Below, in pieces: positions 25,333 through 33,325 of a DNA stretch of 64,000 bases (its first letter is position 1; each line of letters begins with the position of its first letter). The notes under the pieces are model-generated. The model was not told where the DNA came from, ran no database searches, and was given only the letters and a program-made list of their open reading frames with translations. Where the stretch lies: positions 19,810 to 83,809 of the forward strand of contig JAZDJP010000023.1 of NCBI GenBank assembly GCA_043803805.1, given 5' to 3'. Origin of the DNA: JAZDJP01 sp043803805 (GTDB taxonomy: Bacteria > Planctomycetota > JAZDJP01). The position numbers were made by a program, and so were the translations under genes.

Positions 25333-25380
25333 CCCGGGCTTGCCCGGGATTGAATGCGCTTCGGCGGATGTTCGCCGAAG
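25333..25380. other. Two adjacent stem-loops between GT2 and STAS genes
   Basis: CCCGGG/CCCGGG (25333-25348) and CTTCGGCG/CGCCGAAG (25359-25380). No U-tract on either side. They may slow or terminate the minus-strand transcript of the STAS operon. The rest of the 153-bp gap shows nothing. Confidence 0.45.
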
Positions 25381-25466
25381 CCTTGTGCGAAGGCGAACTC
25401 ATAATCGGAACCCCGGTTTCAGCCGGAGAGCTCCATCGAAGGGAGATGTTCCGCCGGACACACGGA

Positions 25467-26975
25467 TCAGGATCTGGCCACCGGCACGGCCGTGGGGGCC
25501 GCGAACCTCACGAGCTTCGTCAGCGTGATGATGTTGCCGATGTCATTGTAGACCACGCGGTCCATGCAACTGATCATCAGGGCGATGCCCAGACCTCCGG
25601 GATTGTCCACCGGCCGCTGTCGGGCCAGTTCGCTCGCCCGCGTCGTCCTCACCTTCTCGACGAAATGCCGCCAGTTGAAACCGGTCCCGCCGTCCTTGAC
25701 GGCCAGGGTCATCTTTTCCTGATCGAGCAGGAAGAAGATGTCCACGTAGCGCTTGTCCTGCCACTTGTTCCCGTGCCGGCAGGCGTTGTCGATCGCCTCG
25801 CGGACCGCCGCGGTGACCGCAAGGGCGGATTCCGGATTTTTCCCGATGATCGACTGACCCAGGGCCTTCCGGAAGAACTCGTTGGCCCGCTCGAATTCCG
25901 GCTGGCGGGAGGGGAATCGAATGTGGAATTCATGAAGCAACACCGCCCCCTCGCGCTGATGCCGTTCCACCTCGCTCTGGACAAGTTCCACCAGATGGTC
26001 GAGATCGAAGGGTTCCGCGATGTTCTCGTTCGACATGATCTGCGCGCCAGGCACGGCATCAGGATTGCTGTTCCTCGGATAGAGAAGAATCACCGAGAGG
26101 GTGCCCGTAGCCTGCTCCATCTTCAACCGCTCGCACACCCCTTCGTAACCGGGCAGGAGGAAATCCACCACCACGACGTCCGGCCGTTCCTTCGCCGCCA
26201 GGGACACGGCCATGGCCGAATCCGCCGCCATGAGGATGGCGGTGCCGGCCGAACGGAACCGGATCTTCGCGCTGATGAGACGCGAGAAATCGTCCTCCCC
26301 GGGCATCGCCAGAAGCACCTTGGGGGTCTTCGAGGCCGACGACTTCGCGGGCATCACTTTCCCGGAAATGGCCTCGGCCCGGACCTGGGCCATCCTCTGG
26401 CGCCCGGTGATGGAAGGCGCTGCCGCGGCCGCGCGGGGAACGAGAGGCGCGGCGACCGGCGCCTTCGGAGGAACGGTTGTTGGAAACGTGCCCCCCGGGG
26501 CCTTCGGAAACGTTCCGCCGGCTCCGGCCGCCGCCGGTCTGGACGGCGGAACCGCCTTCGGAGACGAGATCGGTTTGACGGCAACCGCCGGAGTGATGCC
26601 GAGCTTCACCTCGAAAAATCCCGCGGCATCCTCCATTCGGTCGAAAATGGCCAGAACGTCGGAAAGCCCGAGGAGTCCGATGATGTGGTCGGCAGTCTCG
26701 GGAACACGCACAAGACACATCCCGCCACCCGCCCGGGCGAATTCCTCATGGTACTTGACCAATCCCCCCAGCCCCGTGCTCGAGATGTAGGCAACGCCGG
26801 CAAAGTCGAGGACGACAAACTTTCGCCCTTTGGCGAGAAGATCACTCAAGGTCTTCCGAAAATCGACCAGCGTCGCGGCCTCCATCCGCCCCGCGAGGGT
26901 GATCTCGGCCACCTCCACCATGCGTCCGCCGCCGACCCGCAGCGTCTTTTCGGTGACCCGGATTTTCAACTCCAT
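25467..26975 (-). CDS. STAS - receiver-like - HATPase regulatory fusion (502 aa)
   Basis: Signalling protein of the partner-switching type. Residues 1-120 form a STAS domain like SpoIIAA/RsbV, with AYISSTGLGGLVKYH (candidate phospho-Ser). An Ala/Pro linker spans 135-215. Residues 215-335 form a receiver-like fold (PKVLLAMPGEDDF, PDVVVVDFLLPGYEG with a central Asp). Residues 365-490 form an RsbW/SpoIIAB-type ATPase (AVREAIDNACRHGN as N-box; KDGGTGFN). Antagonist, receiver and anti-sigma-type kinase in one chain is unusual. Starts 3 bp after the MshEN gene. Confidence 0.85.
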   Translation of the reverse strand: MELKIRVTEKTLRVGGGRMVEVAEITLAGRMEAATLVDFRKTLSDLLAKGRKFVVLDFAGVAYISSTGLGGLVKYHEEFARAGGGMCLVRVPETADHIIGLLGLSDVLAIFDRMEDAAGFFEVKLGITPAVAVKPISSPKAVPPSRPAAAGAGGTFPKAPGGTFPTTVPPKAPVAAPLVPRAAAAAPSITGRQRMAQVRAEAISGKVMPAKSSASKTPKVLLAMPGEDDFSRLISAKIRFRSAGTAILMAADSAMAVSLAAKERPDVVVVDFLLPGYEGVCERLKMEQATGTLSVILLYPRNSNPDAVPGAQIMSNENIAEPFDLDHLVELVQSEVERHQREGAVLLHEFHIRFPSRQPEFERANEFFRKALGQSIIGKNPESALAVTAAVREAIDNACRHGNKWQDKRYVDIFFLLDQEKMTLAVKDGGTGFNWRHFVEKVRTTRASELARQRPVDNPGGLGIALMISCMDRVVYNDIGNIITLTKLVRFAAPTAVPVARS

Positions 26976-26978
26976 GGA

Positions 26979-27578
26979 TTATGCCTCCCCCGCCCGTTCC
27001 ACGATTTCCCGGCAGGTGACCACCCCCCGCTCGGCCAGCAACTTCACCAGCACCTTCACCACCCGGTCCGAGGGAAGCGCCTGAAGCTTTTCCTCCCAGA
27101 CCGCGTCCATCGCCACGCCCCCCTCGTTGGGCAGCCGGTTCCGATAGAGAAAGTCACTGATGATCTTCTCGGCCTGGGAGATGCTCACCACCCGGATCTG
27201 GACCTGACCATTGTTTTCGAACGTCACTTCGTCGATCACGCTGACATCCGAGGGATCCACCATGGCGATCGTCAGCGTCCCCTCCCGCGCGTCGATGGGA
27301 AAGAAAAGGGCCTGCTCCATGCGCTTCCGGGGAAACGAAGCGATGAGTTTCCGATTGATGACCAGCGTACTCATGTCGATCTGGGGAAGGTGGTACACCG
27401 AGGCGACGGCCCGGGCAAGATCCTCGTCACGGACAATCCCCAGTTTGTGCAGGATGTTGCCGAGGGAGCCGCCGATGGTGCGCTGATAGGACCTGGCCCG
27501 CTCCAGATCCTCCTTGCGGACCAGGTTCATCTCGATCATCTTCTGCCCGAATTCCTCATCTCCCAGGATCGGGATCAT
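26979..27578 (-). CDS. Stand-alone MshEN / GspE N-terminal domain protein (199 aa)
   Basis: It matches the N-terminal domain of type II secretion/pilus ATPases (GSLGNILHKLGIVRDEDLARAVASV, then YHLPQIDM, FPIDAREGTLTIAMVDPSD), but no ATPase domain follows. The C-terminal 50 residues form a short helical tail. MshEN domains can bind cyclic di-GMP; here the first-motif Arg is Ser, so binding is uncertain. GGAGAGG precedes ATG 27578. Co-transcribed with the STAS fusion, so a signalling role is more likely than secretion. Confidence 0.8.
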   Translation of the reverse strand: MIPILGDEEFGQKMIEMNLVRKEDLERARSYQRTIGGSLGNILHKLGIVRDEDLARAVASVYHLPQIDMSTLVINRKLIASFPRKRMEQALFFPIDAREGTLTIAMVDPSDVSVIDEVTFENNGQVQIRVVSISQAEKIISDFLYRNRLPNEGGVAMDAVWEEKLQALPSDRVVKVLVKLLAERGVVTCREIVERAGEA

Positions 27579-27624
27579 AATCCTCTCCGCGTTTTCCGTT
27601 CCACGGGCGCCCCCCCAGAGATGA

Positions 27625-27653
27625 AGTCTACCCTTTTTCCCCCGAATCCGCAA
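27625..27653 (-). promoter_or_regulatory. Promoter of MshEN-STAS operon
   Basis: On the minus strand TTGCGG (27648-27653), 17-bp spacer, TAGACT (27625-27630); predicted start near 27618. Confidence 0.5.
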
Positions 27654-27680
27654 CCCGGGACATCGCCTCCCGGGGAAAAA

Positions 27681-28103
27681 TCAGATTTCGGGCAGCCAGA
27701 CGTCCACGTACAACCCGACCACGGGAATCGGACGGGCAAGCCCCCGGGCGGCGTTGACGAACCCGACCGCGTGAAGAAACACCACCGTCATCGGAAGAAT
27801 CCCGAAACAAAACATCCAATACGCTTCGGGCGCCACGAAGGGCGCGATCCCGAAAAGCAGAAACAGACCGATCCCGAAAAACGGGATGAGCACGGAGGAG
27901 AGAAATATCCCCAGGATCACCAGACACCCGAGGAACAGGGCCTGGCGCGCGTGGAAACGGGCCAGGGGACTGCCCCGGCGAAGGAGCGGCACTAAAAAGT
28001 AAAACGGGATGAGATAGCACAGCGCCGCCTCGAACCGGCCGTCGTATTCGCGATTCGCGTTCATCGAAACGCGCCGGGGACGATCATCCTCTCGCACAAA
28101 CAT
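27681..28103 (-). CDS. Small membrane protein, DUF4870-like (140 aa)
   Basis: Three to four hydrophobic segments after a charged N-terminus. The segment RFHARQALFLGCLVILGIFL resembles the conserved RFHAxQ motif of DUF4870/Tic20-like membrane proteins, and ARPIPVVGLYVDVWLP closes it. No enzymatic motif. GAGG precedes the ATG, which lies 3 bp after the lipoprotein stop: last gene of the radA operon. Confidence 0.7.
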   Translation of the reverse strand: MFVREDDRPRRVSMNANREYDGRFEAALCYLIPFYFLVPLLRRGSPLARFHARQALFLGCLVILGIFLSSVLIPFFGIGLFLLFGIAPFVAPEAYWMFCFGILPMTVVFLHAVGFVNAARGLARPIPVVGLYVDVWLPEI

Positions 28104-28106
28104 GCC

Positions 28107-28706
28107 TCATTCCTCCTCGTAATGCGTGTAGAAATTCTCGGCGACGGCGCTGCCTCCCAGGACGATGAGTCCGTCGCGGATCACGTCCGGGGAAACATCC
28201 TGTGGATCCTCCCCGAACCCGAACGGCTGGCGCTTCGGGTACTGCAGCCGCTCCGAGCCCCTCCAGAGCATCGTCCCCTGCCGGAGATCGATAAGCCGGA
28301 GATCCATGACGATCGTCCCCCGCAGGATGTTCACGTCCTTGGGTTCCTTGACCCGGAGCGTCGTGATGTGCCCCAGGAGAAGGTAATCCGCCCCGAGACG
28401 CTTTTGGAGTTCCTGGGGTTTCGTCCCGTCAATGTCCGTATTCCCAAGGATCCGCCGGATGCTCTCCAGGTCCAGAAGTTTCAACCCGCGTATCCCGGCC
28501 TGGGTCAGACGCCCGCCGACGGTCCGGACGACGGCCAGACCGGCTTCCGACTCGAAATACCCCCCCTCCCCCTCACGGAAAGGGACGATGGCGAGTGTGC
28601 CCGGAGGAATGGAAAATTCCGCCTTCACCCGCCTGGAATTCTGCGGACCAAAACAACCGGCCGCGGCAACCACGAGAAACATCCCCACCCAACCCATTCG
28701 CGTCAT
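28107..28706 (-). CDS. CsgG/LpoB-like lipoprotein (199 aa)
   Basis: Lipobox in MFLVVAAAGCFG; ATG 28706 overlaps the radA stop (ATGA). The mature part reads GTLAIVPFREGEGGYF, VVRTVGGRLTQAGIRGLKLLD and LQKRLGADYLLLGHITTLR. This pattern belongs to the CsgG/LpoB/DUF799 group of lipoproteins (alpha/beta fold, 'xxxAVxPFxxxxG...GADxxxxGxI'). The role may be in envelope assembly. Specific function unknown. Confidence 0.72.
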   Translation of the reverse strand: MTRMGWVGMFLVVAAAGCFGPQNSRRVKAEFSIPPGTLAIVPFREGEGGYFESEAGLAVVRTVGGRLTQAGIRGLKLLDLESIRRILGNTDIDGTKPQELQKRLGADYLLLGHITTLRVKEPKDVNILRGTIVMDLRLIDLRQGTMLWRGSERLQYPKRQPFGFGEDPQDVSPDVIRDGLIVLGGSAVAENFYTHYEEE

Positions 28707-30055
28707 GCGTCCTTTCCTCCAATGACGTCCAGCGCCTGGGCCAGCGTCTTTACGAACGCGACCTCCAGACCGTTGGATCGGATCTTCGAATGACGGTCCG
28801 ACGGAACCACGGCCCGGCGGAACCCCAGACGTTTCGCCTCCGCCAGGCGGTCCGCCGTCCCCCGGACGGGCCGCACCTCGCCCGCAAGCCCCACCTCCCC
28901 CACGAACACCGTCCCGCCCGGGACGGGGCGGTCTTGGAAACTCGAGGCCACCGCGATCGCCGCCGCGAGGTCCGCGGCGGGTTCCGGAAGCTCGATCCCT
29001 CCCACGGCATTCACAAAAACATCCTGTCCGGACAGGAAAAGACCGCATCGCTTCTCCAGCACCGCGAGAATCATGGTCCCGCGCTGGTAATCCACCCCCG
29101 TGAAGCGCCGGTTCGGGGTTCCATAGGCCGCCCGCGTCACAAGGGCCTGCACCTCCACCAGGAGCGACCGCGTGCCGCTCAAGGAGGCCGCGACGGCCGA
29201 GCCGATCCCGCCGGAGGCCTCCTCCCGGAGAAAAAGCGACGAGGGATTCGCCACCTCCGCCAGCCCCCGGTCGGTCATGGCGAATGCCGCCACCTCACGG
29301 GTCGCCCCGAAACGGTTCTTGATGACCCGCACGAGCCGATGGGCGTGGTCCGGATCCCCCTCAAAGTAAAGCACCGTGTCCACGATGTGTTCGAGCACCT
29401 TGGGGCCGGCGATGGCGCCGCTCTTGGTGACATGTCCGATGAGAACGAGCGCCACCCCGGCGGCCTTGGCCCCCCGCGCGAGCAGCGCCGCGCACTCCCG
29501 CACCTGCCCCACCGTGCCGGGCGCCCCCTCCATCCCGGCGAGAGTCACCATCTGGATCGAGTCCACGACAACGAGCGCCGGCCGGATGCGCTCCATCTGA
29601 AGGAGAATCGCCTCGACATCCGTTTCATTCAGAACGAGAAGCGCATCGGCGGCAACCCCCAGACGCCCCGCCCGCTGGCGGATCTGAATCAGGGATTCCT
29701 CCGCCGTCACGTACAGAACCGCCCGACCCGTGTGGGCCGCCGCCCCGGCCAGTTGCAGAAGCAACGTGGACTTTCCGATCCCGGGCTCCCCCGCGATAAG
29801 CACGCACGCCCCGGGGACAAGCCCGCCGCCCAGGACGCGGTCGAATTCCCCGATGCCCGTCGGGACGGCCGGACCCGCCTCGGTGCCGACATCCTTCAGG
29901 GGAACCGGGGCATTGGAAGATCCCACGGGCCGCGCCGCCCCTCCGGACCGGGACGCCTCCTCGACAAGGGTGTTCCATGTTCCGCACTCGCCGCATCGCC
30001 CCATCCATTTGGGACTCTGGGCGCCGCAGGACTGGCAGACGTAGACGGTCTTCAT
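28703..30055 (-). CDS. radA: DNA repair protein RadA (Sms)
   Basis: ATPase/helicase-like protein that promotes branch migration in recombination. It has a zinc finger CQSCGAQSPKWMGRCGECG at residues 7-25, Walker A GEPGIGKST, the RadA-specific IKNRFGATREV (KNRFG), and a C-terminal Lon-protease-like domain lacking the catalytic dyad. At 450 aa it matches the family. The ATG has no good ribosome site; an overlapping short upstream ORF could couple its translation. First main gene of an operon with the lipoprotein and membrane protein. Confidence 0.97.
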   Translation of the reverse strand: MKTVYVCQSCGAQSPKWMGRCGECGTWNTLVEEASRSGGAARPVGSSNAPVPLKDVGTEAGPAVPTGIGEFDRVLGGGLVPGACVLIAGEPGIGKSTLLLQLAGAAAHTGRAVLYVTAEESLIQIRQRAGRLGVAADALLVLNETDVEAILLQMERIRPALVVVDSIQMVTLAGMEGAPGTVGQVRECAALLARGAKAAGVALVLIGHVTKSGAIAGPKVLEHIVDTVLYFEGDPDHAHRLVRVIKNRFGATREVAAFAMTDRGLAEVANPSSLFLREEASGGIGSAVAASLSGTRSLLVEVQALVTRAAYGTPNRRFTGVDYQRGTMILAVLEKRCGLFLSGQDVFVNAVGGIELPEPAADLAAAIAVASSFQDRPVPGGTVFVGEVGLAGEVRPVRGTADRLAEAKRLGFRRAVVPSDRHSKIRSNGLEVAFVKTLAQALDVIGGKDA

Positions 30056-30126
30056 GGACACCAATCGACATTTTCCCCTTCCCGGCGCCGACCCCATGGC
30101 AGCCCCGGGAGACAATCCACGGCCGC

Positions 30127-30155
30127 ATTGTAGACAGTGCCCCGCCGGCGAACAA
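30127..30155 (-). promoter_or_regulatory. Promoter of radA operon
   Basis: On the minus strand TTGTTC (30150-30155), 17-bp spacer, TACAAT (30127-30132). Exactly 6 nt later lies a GTG that opens a 22-codon ORF whose TGA (30052-30054) overlaps the radA ATG. Confidence 0.6.
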
Positions 30156-30241
30156 GGCCATTTCCATAATTGCGTCGCCAACGATCCACGGGATCGCCCC
30201 GGGGGGATATCGCATGGACTTCCGCCGCATATCCTCGCAGG

Positions 30242-31405
30242 TCATCTCCCGCGGATGACGGCCGCTCCCGCCACCGAAACGGCCCCGGCCACAACAACGA
30301 CGGCGGCCTGTCCCGCCGCCGCTCCACCCACTCCCGCGGCAAGAGCCCCGAAGAGCGGCCCCGCGAACGCGCCCATTCCCAGCACCGCCTCGTGAAGTCC
30401 GCCGTGCTCGCCCTTCCCCCCGCCGTAATCGAGGGAATAATATATGGATCCGTAATACGTGAGACTGATCGCCACCCCGAAGGCCGCCGATGCGCCGGTG
30501 ACGACCGCGACGGAAACGGAGAAAAACATGAGCGCCAGTCCGACCGGCGCCAGCGCCAGCGCCGCGAAGGCCCATCCCCAGCGGTAATGCCATCCCGTCC
30601 ACTTCCAGAAGAACCAGAATCCGACGACCCGGGCCAGGAATTGGGCGCAGACGACCCCCAGGGCCAGGGCCGGGGACAGACCCAGGCGCTCCCCCATCTC
30701 GGGGACGAGCGCGGAAAAGGCCGTGATCATGAAATACGCCAGGCTGTTCCCGAGCCAAGCCAGGTGCATGAACCGGCGTTTCACCGTCCGGTCCACCGCG
30801 TCCCCTTGATGGGAAATCTCCATGGCCGTCGCGCCGCGTTCCCCGATCCGGGACGTTCTTAGCAACATCCATAACCATACCATCCCGTGAACTCCCGCCG
30901 GGATCCAAAAGACGGCATCCGGTTTCCACTCAACCAGGTACCCCCCCAGAACAATCCCGACCGTGTTCCCCGAGGCCCACGTCATATTATAAATGCCGAG
31001 GCGGTCGGGCATGGAGGCGTTCCCCTGCCCGTGCATCACCGCCGCCTCCAGGGCCGGCCAGGTCGGACTCAAGAAAATATTGTAGACGATCACGACGGCG
31101 AACGGGACCCACCGCCCGGAGGGAATCCATCCCGTCGCGAGCGTGATCGCCATCCCCGCCAGCCCCCACCGAAGGAGCCGGTCATACCCGATGCGATCGG
31201 CAGCCCTTCCGCCGATGCCGGCGAAAATGATGTAGCTCAACCCCATCATCGCGGCCAGGGCCAGATTTTCGACATGGGAATACCCGAAGCGTTGCTTCGT
31301 CCAGAAAAACAGGCATTGGAGAAAGACCGTCACGGAAACCGAGTTGAGGGCCGTGACAATAAAATAATCGGCCAGTGGCAGGCGGGGGGATTTCGATTCC
31401 GGCAT
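30242..31405 (-). CDS. Major facilitator superfamily transporter (387 aa)
   Basis: Twelve hydrophobic segments with a loop-2 signature GIGGRAADRIGYDRLLRWG (the MFS GxxxDRxGxRxx motif) after TM2 and a long central loop. Inner-membrane secondary transporter; substrate unknown. Start 31405 is chosen from the MFS N-terminus and the promoter 8 nt upstream. It overlaps by 2 bp the open frame of the divergent hydrolase gene, whose true start is at 31488. Confidence 0.85.
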   Translation of the reverse strand: MPESKSPRLPLADYFIVTALNSVSVTVFLQCLFFWTKQRFGYSHVENLALAAMMGLSYIIFAGIGGRAADRIGYDRLLRWGLAGMAITLATGWIPSGRWVPFAVVIVYNIFLSPTWPALEAAVMHGQGNASMPDRLGIYNMTWASGNTVGIVLGGYLVEWKPDAVFWIPAGVHGMVWLWMLLRTSRIGERGATAMEISHQGDAVDRTVKRRFMHLAWLGNSLAYFMITAFSALVPEMGERLGLSPALALGVVCAQFLARVVGFWFFWKWTGWHYRWGWAFAALALAPVGLALMFFSVSVAVVTGASAAFGVAISLTYYGSIYYSLDYGGGKGEHGGLHEAVLGMGAFAGPLFGALAAGVGGAAAGQAAVVVVAGAVSVAGAAVIRGR

Positions 31406-31413
31406 GGCGAACA

Positions 31414-31439
31414 AGAATACCCGGATTCGGAGGAAATCC
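31414..31439 (-). promoter_or_regulatory. Probable promoter of MFS gene, near-leaderless
   Basis: TATTCT (31414-31419) with a weak TTGGAT-like -35 at 16-bp spacing, ending 8 nt before ATG 31405. Confidence 0.4.
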
Positions 31440-31452
31440 AAGCCGGAACCCC

Positions 31453-31481
31453 TTGCCGCCGGGGGAATGGACCGATACAAT
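31453..31481 (+). promoter_or_regulatory. Leaderless promoter of the hydrolase gene
   Basis: TTGCCG (31453-31458), 17-bp spacer, TACAAT (31476-31481), then exactly 6 nt before ATG 31488, so the A of ATG is the predicted +1. Confidence 0.6.
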
Positions 31482-31487
31482 CCAGGC

Positions 31488-32939
31488 ATGTTTCCCCGAT
31501 GGCTGATCCTTTTCGTTATTGTCCTGATCCTGATCAGCATCACCGGGCACGTCTTTCTTTTCGCCGCCGATTCCCCTTCTCCAACTCCCCCGCCGGCGAA
31601 GGGCGCCGCGCCGTCGCCCGCGACAAGCGAACCGCCCCCCGGCCAGATCCACATGAAGATCGCGACGCGCCACGACCCGAAGCAAACCTACGCCCTTTAC
31701 CTCCCGAAAAATTACACCCCTTCGCGGAAATGGCCCATCCTTTACGGATTCAGCCCCACCGCGGAAGGGAGACACCCCGCGCAACTCTTCCGGGACGCCG
31801 CCGAACGGTTCGGCTGGATTGTTGTCGGCAGCAACAACGCCAGGAACGGCCCCTCCGAACCCATCAATGACGCCATTGCCGCCCTTTGGAAGGACACATG
31901 GGCGCGGTATTCCATCGACGAAACCCGCCTTTACGCCACCGGCTTCTCCGGCGGGGCGCGTGTGGCCTACCGGTTCGCCATGCATGCGGAAAAAACCTTC
32001 GCCGGCATCGTCCCCTGCGGGGCCGGCCTTCCGCAAGGCGGGGAACCCGCGAAAAACAGCCCCTTCGCGGTCCATGCCCTGGCCGGTCTGGCCGATTTCA
32101 ACTATCCCGAGATGTGGCGGGTATCCTTCACCCTGACGCGCCTGGGCATCCGCAACCGTTTCACCTTCTTCGACGGCGAACACCACTGGCCCTCCCCCGC
32201 CGAGTGCGGGAAGGCGATCCGCTACATGGAACTTCTCCACCTGTGCCGGAAGGAACCCGGCGGCGGGAAAACCGGCGCCGAACTCCTTCAAGAGGAGATA
32301 AACGATGCCGAAACGATTCTGAAACATCCGGAGGGGCTTCTCACCGGGTACGGCCGCTTCCGGGAACTCGAGGGACTCGCCGCCGACGGGCCCGCACGGG
32401 AAACGATCCGCGGCCGTCTCAAGGCCCTCGATGAAAATCCCGCATTTCAAAAGGAACGCGCCGCCGCGGACGCCGTCGGGAAAACCCTCGCGGAGATGGC
32501 CACCGCCGGCAACCTGTCCAGACAACTCCCCATCGCCCTGGATCGTTTCCCCGACATTATCAAGGAACAGGCCGGGACGGTCACGGCCCGGAACGTCGAA
32601 CGACTCCTGAACTACACGGGGATGGGTGCCGCCCGATCGGGCATGGAGACCCTTCAGAATAAGTCCATCCCGGAAGCCCTTTTTCTTCTTGGACAGGCCC
32701 GCCGGGTTTTCCCCGCTGATATCCGGGTGCTCTACGGCCTGGCCTCGGCCCAGGCCCTCTCCGGGAAAACAGACGATGCCTTGAAAACGCTGGCCGAGGC
32801 GGCGAAACTCGGCCTCCCCAATCCGGACGGTGTCGAAAAGGATCCCAACATGGAAAGCCTGCGGGGAAAAAAGGCATTTCAGGAAATTCTCGACACCATG
32901 CGAAAGAAACCCGCCCCGCCTCCTCCGGACAAACCGTAG
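31488..32939 (+). CDS. Secreted/anchored alpha/beta hydrolase with helical C-terminus (483 aa)
   Basis: N-terminal membrane anchor or signal (residues 5-26), then a Pro/Ala linker. The esterase/PHB-depolymerase-like domain has the nucleophile elbow TGFSGGARVAYRF (Ser154) and the late acid/base region FFDGEHHWPSP (catalytic His). From about residue 330 an all-helical TPR-like tail follows (IPEALFLLGQARRVFPADIRVLYGLASAQ). It may cleave an ester in the periplasm or outside. Start 31488 is supported by the promoter 6 nt upstream and the signal sequence. Confidence 0.78.
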   Translation: MFPRWLILFVIVLILISITGHVFLFAADSPSPTPPPAKGAAPSPATSEPPPGQIHMKIATRHDPKQTYALYLPKNYTPSRKWPILYGFSPTAEGRHPAQLFRDAAERFGWIVVGSNNARNGPSEPINDAIAALWKDTWARYSIDETRLYATGFSGGARVAYRFAMHAEKTFAGIVPCGAGLPQGGEPAKNSPFAVHALAGLADFNYPEMWRVSFTLTRLGIRNRFTFFDGEHHWPSPAECGKAIRYMELLHLCRKEPGGGKTGAELLQEEINDAETILKHPEGLLTGYGRFRELEGLAADGPARETIRGRLKALDENPAFQKERAAADAVGKTLAEMATAGNLSRQLPIALDRFPDIIKEQAGTVTARNVERLLNYTGMGAARSGMETLQNKSIPEALFLLGQARRVFPADIRVLYGLASAQALSGKTDDALKTLAEAAKLGLPNPDGVEKDPNMESLRGKKAFQEILDTMRKKPAPPPPDKP

Positions 32940-32997
32940 AATTCCCGTTCCTCCCGCGCCTCTTGCATGTCGTCACCCCATTCGAACCCCCGCCCCC

Positions 32998-33025
32998 TTG
33001 CAAGTCTCCGTCCGCCGGGTATAGT
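32998..33025 (+). promoter_or_regulatory. tRNA-His promoter
   Basis: TTGCAA (32998-33003), 16-bp spacer, TATAGT (33020-33025); start near 33032, 5 nt before the tRNA. Confidence 0.7.
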
Positions 33026-33036
33026 AGCGTCATCGC

Positions 33037-33114
33037 GGTGGCCGTAGCTCAGTCGGTTAGAGCACCTGGCTGTGGCCCAGGGGGTCGGGGGTTCGAATCC
33101 CCTCGGTCACCCCA
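33037..33114 (+). tRNA. tRNA-His (anticodon GTG)
   Basis: Acceptor stem GTGGCCG/CGGTCAC, anticodon stem CCTGG/CCAGG enclosing CTGTGGC (anticodon GTG). The extra G-1 (33037) faces discriminator C73 (33111), as required for tRNA-His. CCA is encoded (33112-33114). Confidence 0.97.
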
Positions 33115-33116
33115 TA

Positions 33117-33153
33117 CGAAACCGGACGCCGATGGGCGCCCGGTTTCGTTTCC
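33117..33153 (+). terminator. Intrinsic terminator after tRNA-His
   Basis: CGAAACCGG (33117-33125) pairs with CCGGTTTCG (33140-33148), with an inner CGCC/GGCG, followed by tttccc. Confidence 0.7.
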
Positions 33154-33182
33154 CGGGAAGTCGTGCTTCGCGATTTCCCCTC

Positions 33183-33255
33183 CCCGACTCCCAGACTCTG
33201 AGACTCGCTGACTCTCTGACTTCCCGCTATCCACGATTCACTATCCACTGACCAC
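33183..33255. repeat. 'gactc' tract followed by 'cactatccac' tract
   Basis: gactcccagactctgagactcgctgactctctgac (two 20-nt parts), then tatccacgattcactatccactgaccac. The first belongs to the family at 17585 and 36670, the second to that at 47520. They separate tRNA-His from the gap promoter. Confidence 0.65.
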
Positions 33256-33266
33256 TTCCCCTACCC

Positions 33267-33294
33267 TTGACACCCTCCGCCGCCCGCGTATACT
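33267..33294 (+). promoter_or_regulatory. Promoter of gap-pgk-rpe
   Basis: Consensus TTGACA (33267-33272), 16-bp spacer, TATACT (33289-33294); start near 33301, with GGGAGG before the gap ATG. Confidence 0.85.
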
Positions 33295-33325
33295 GGCGGG
33301 AAATCAACTTCTCCGGGAGGATTCC

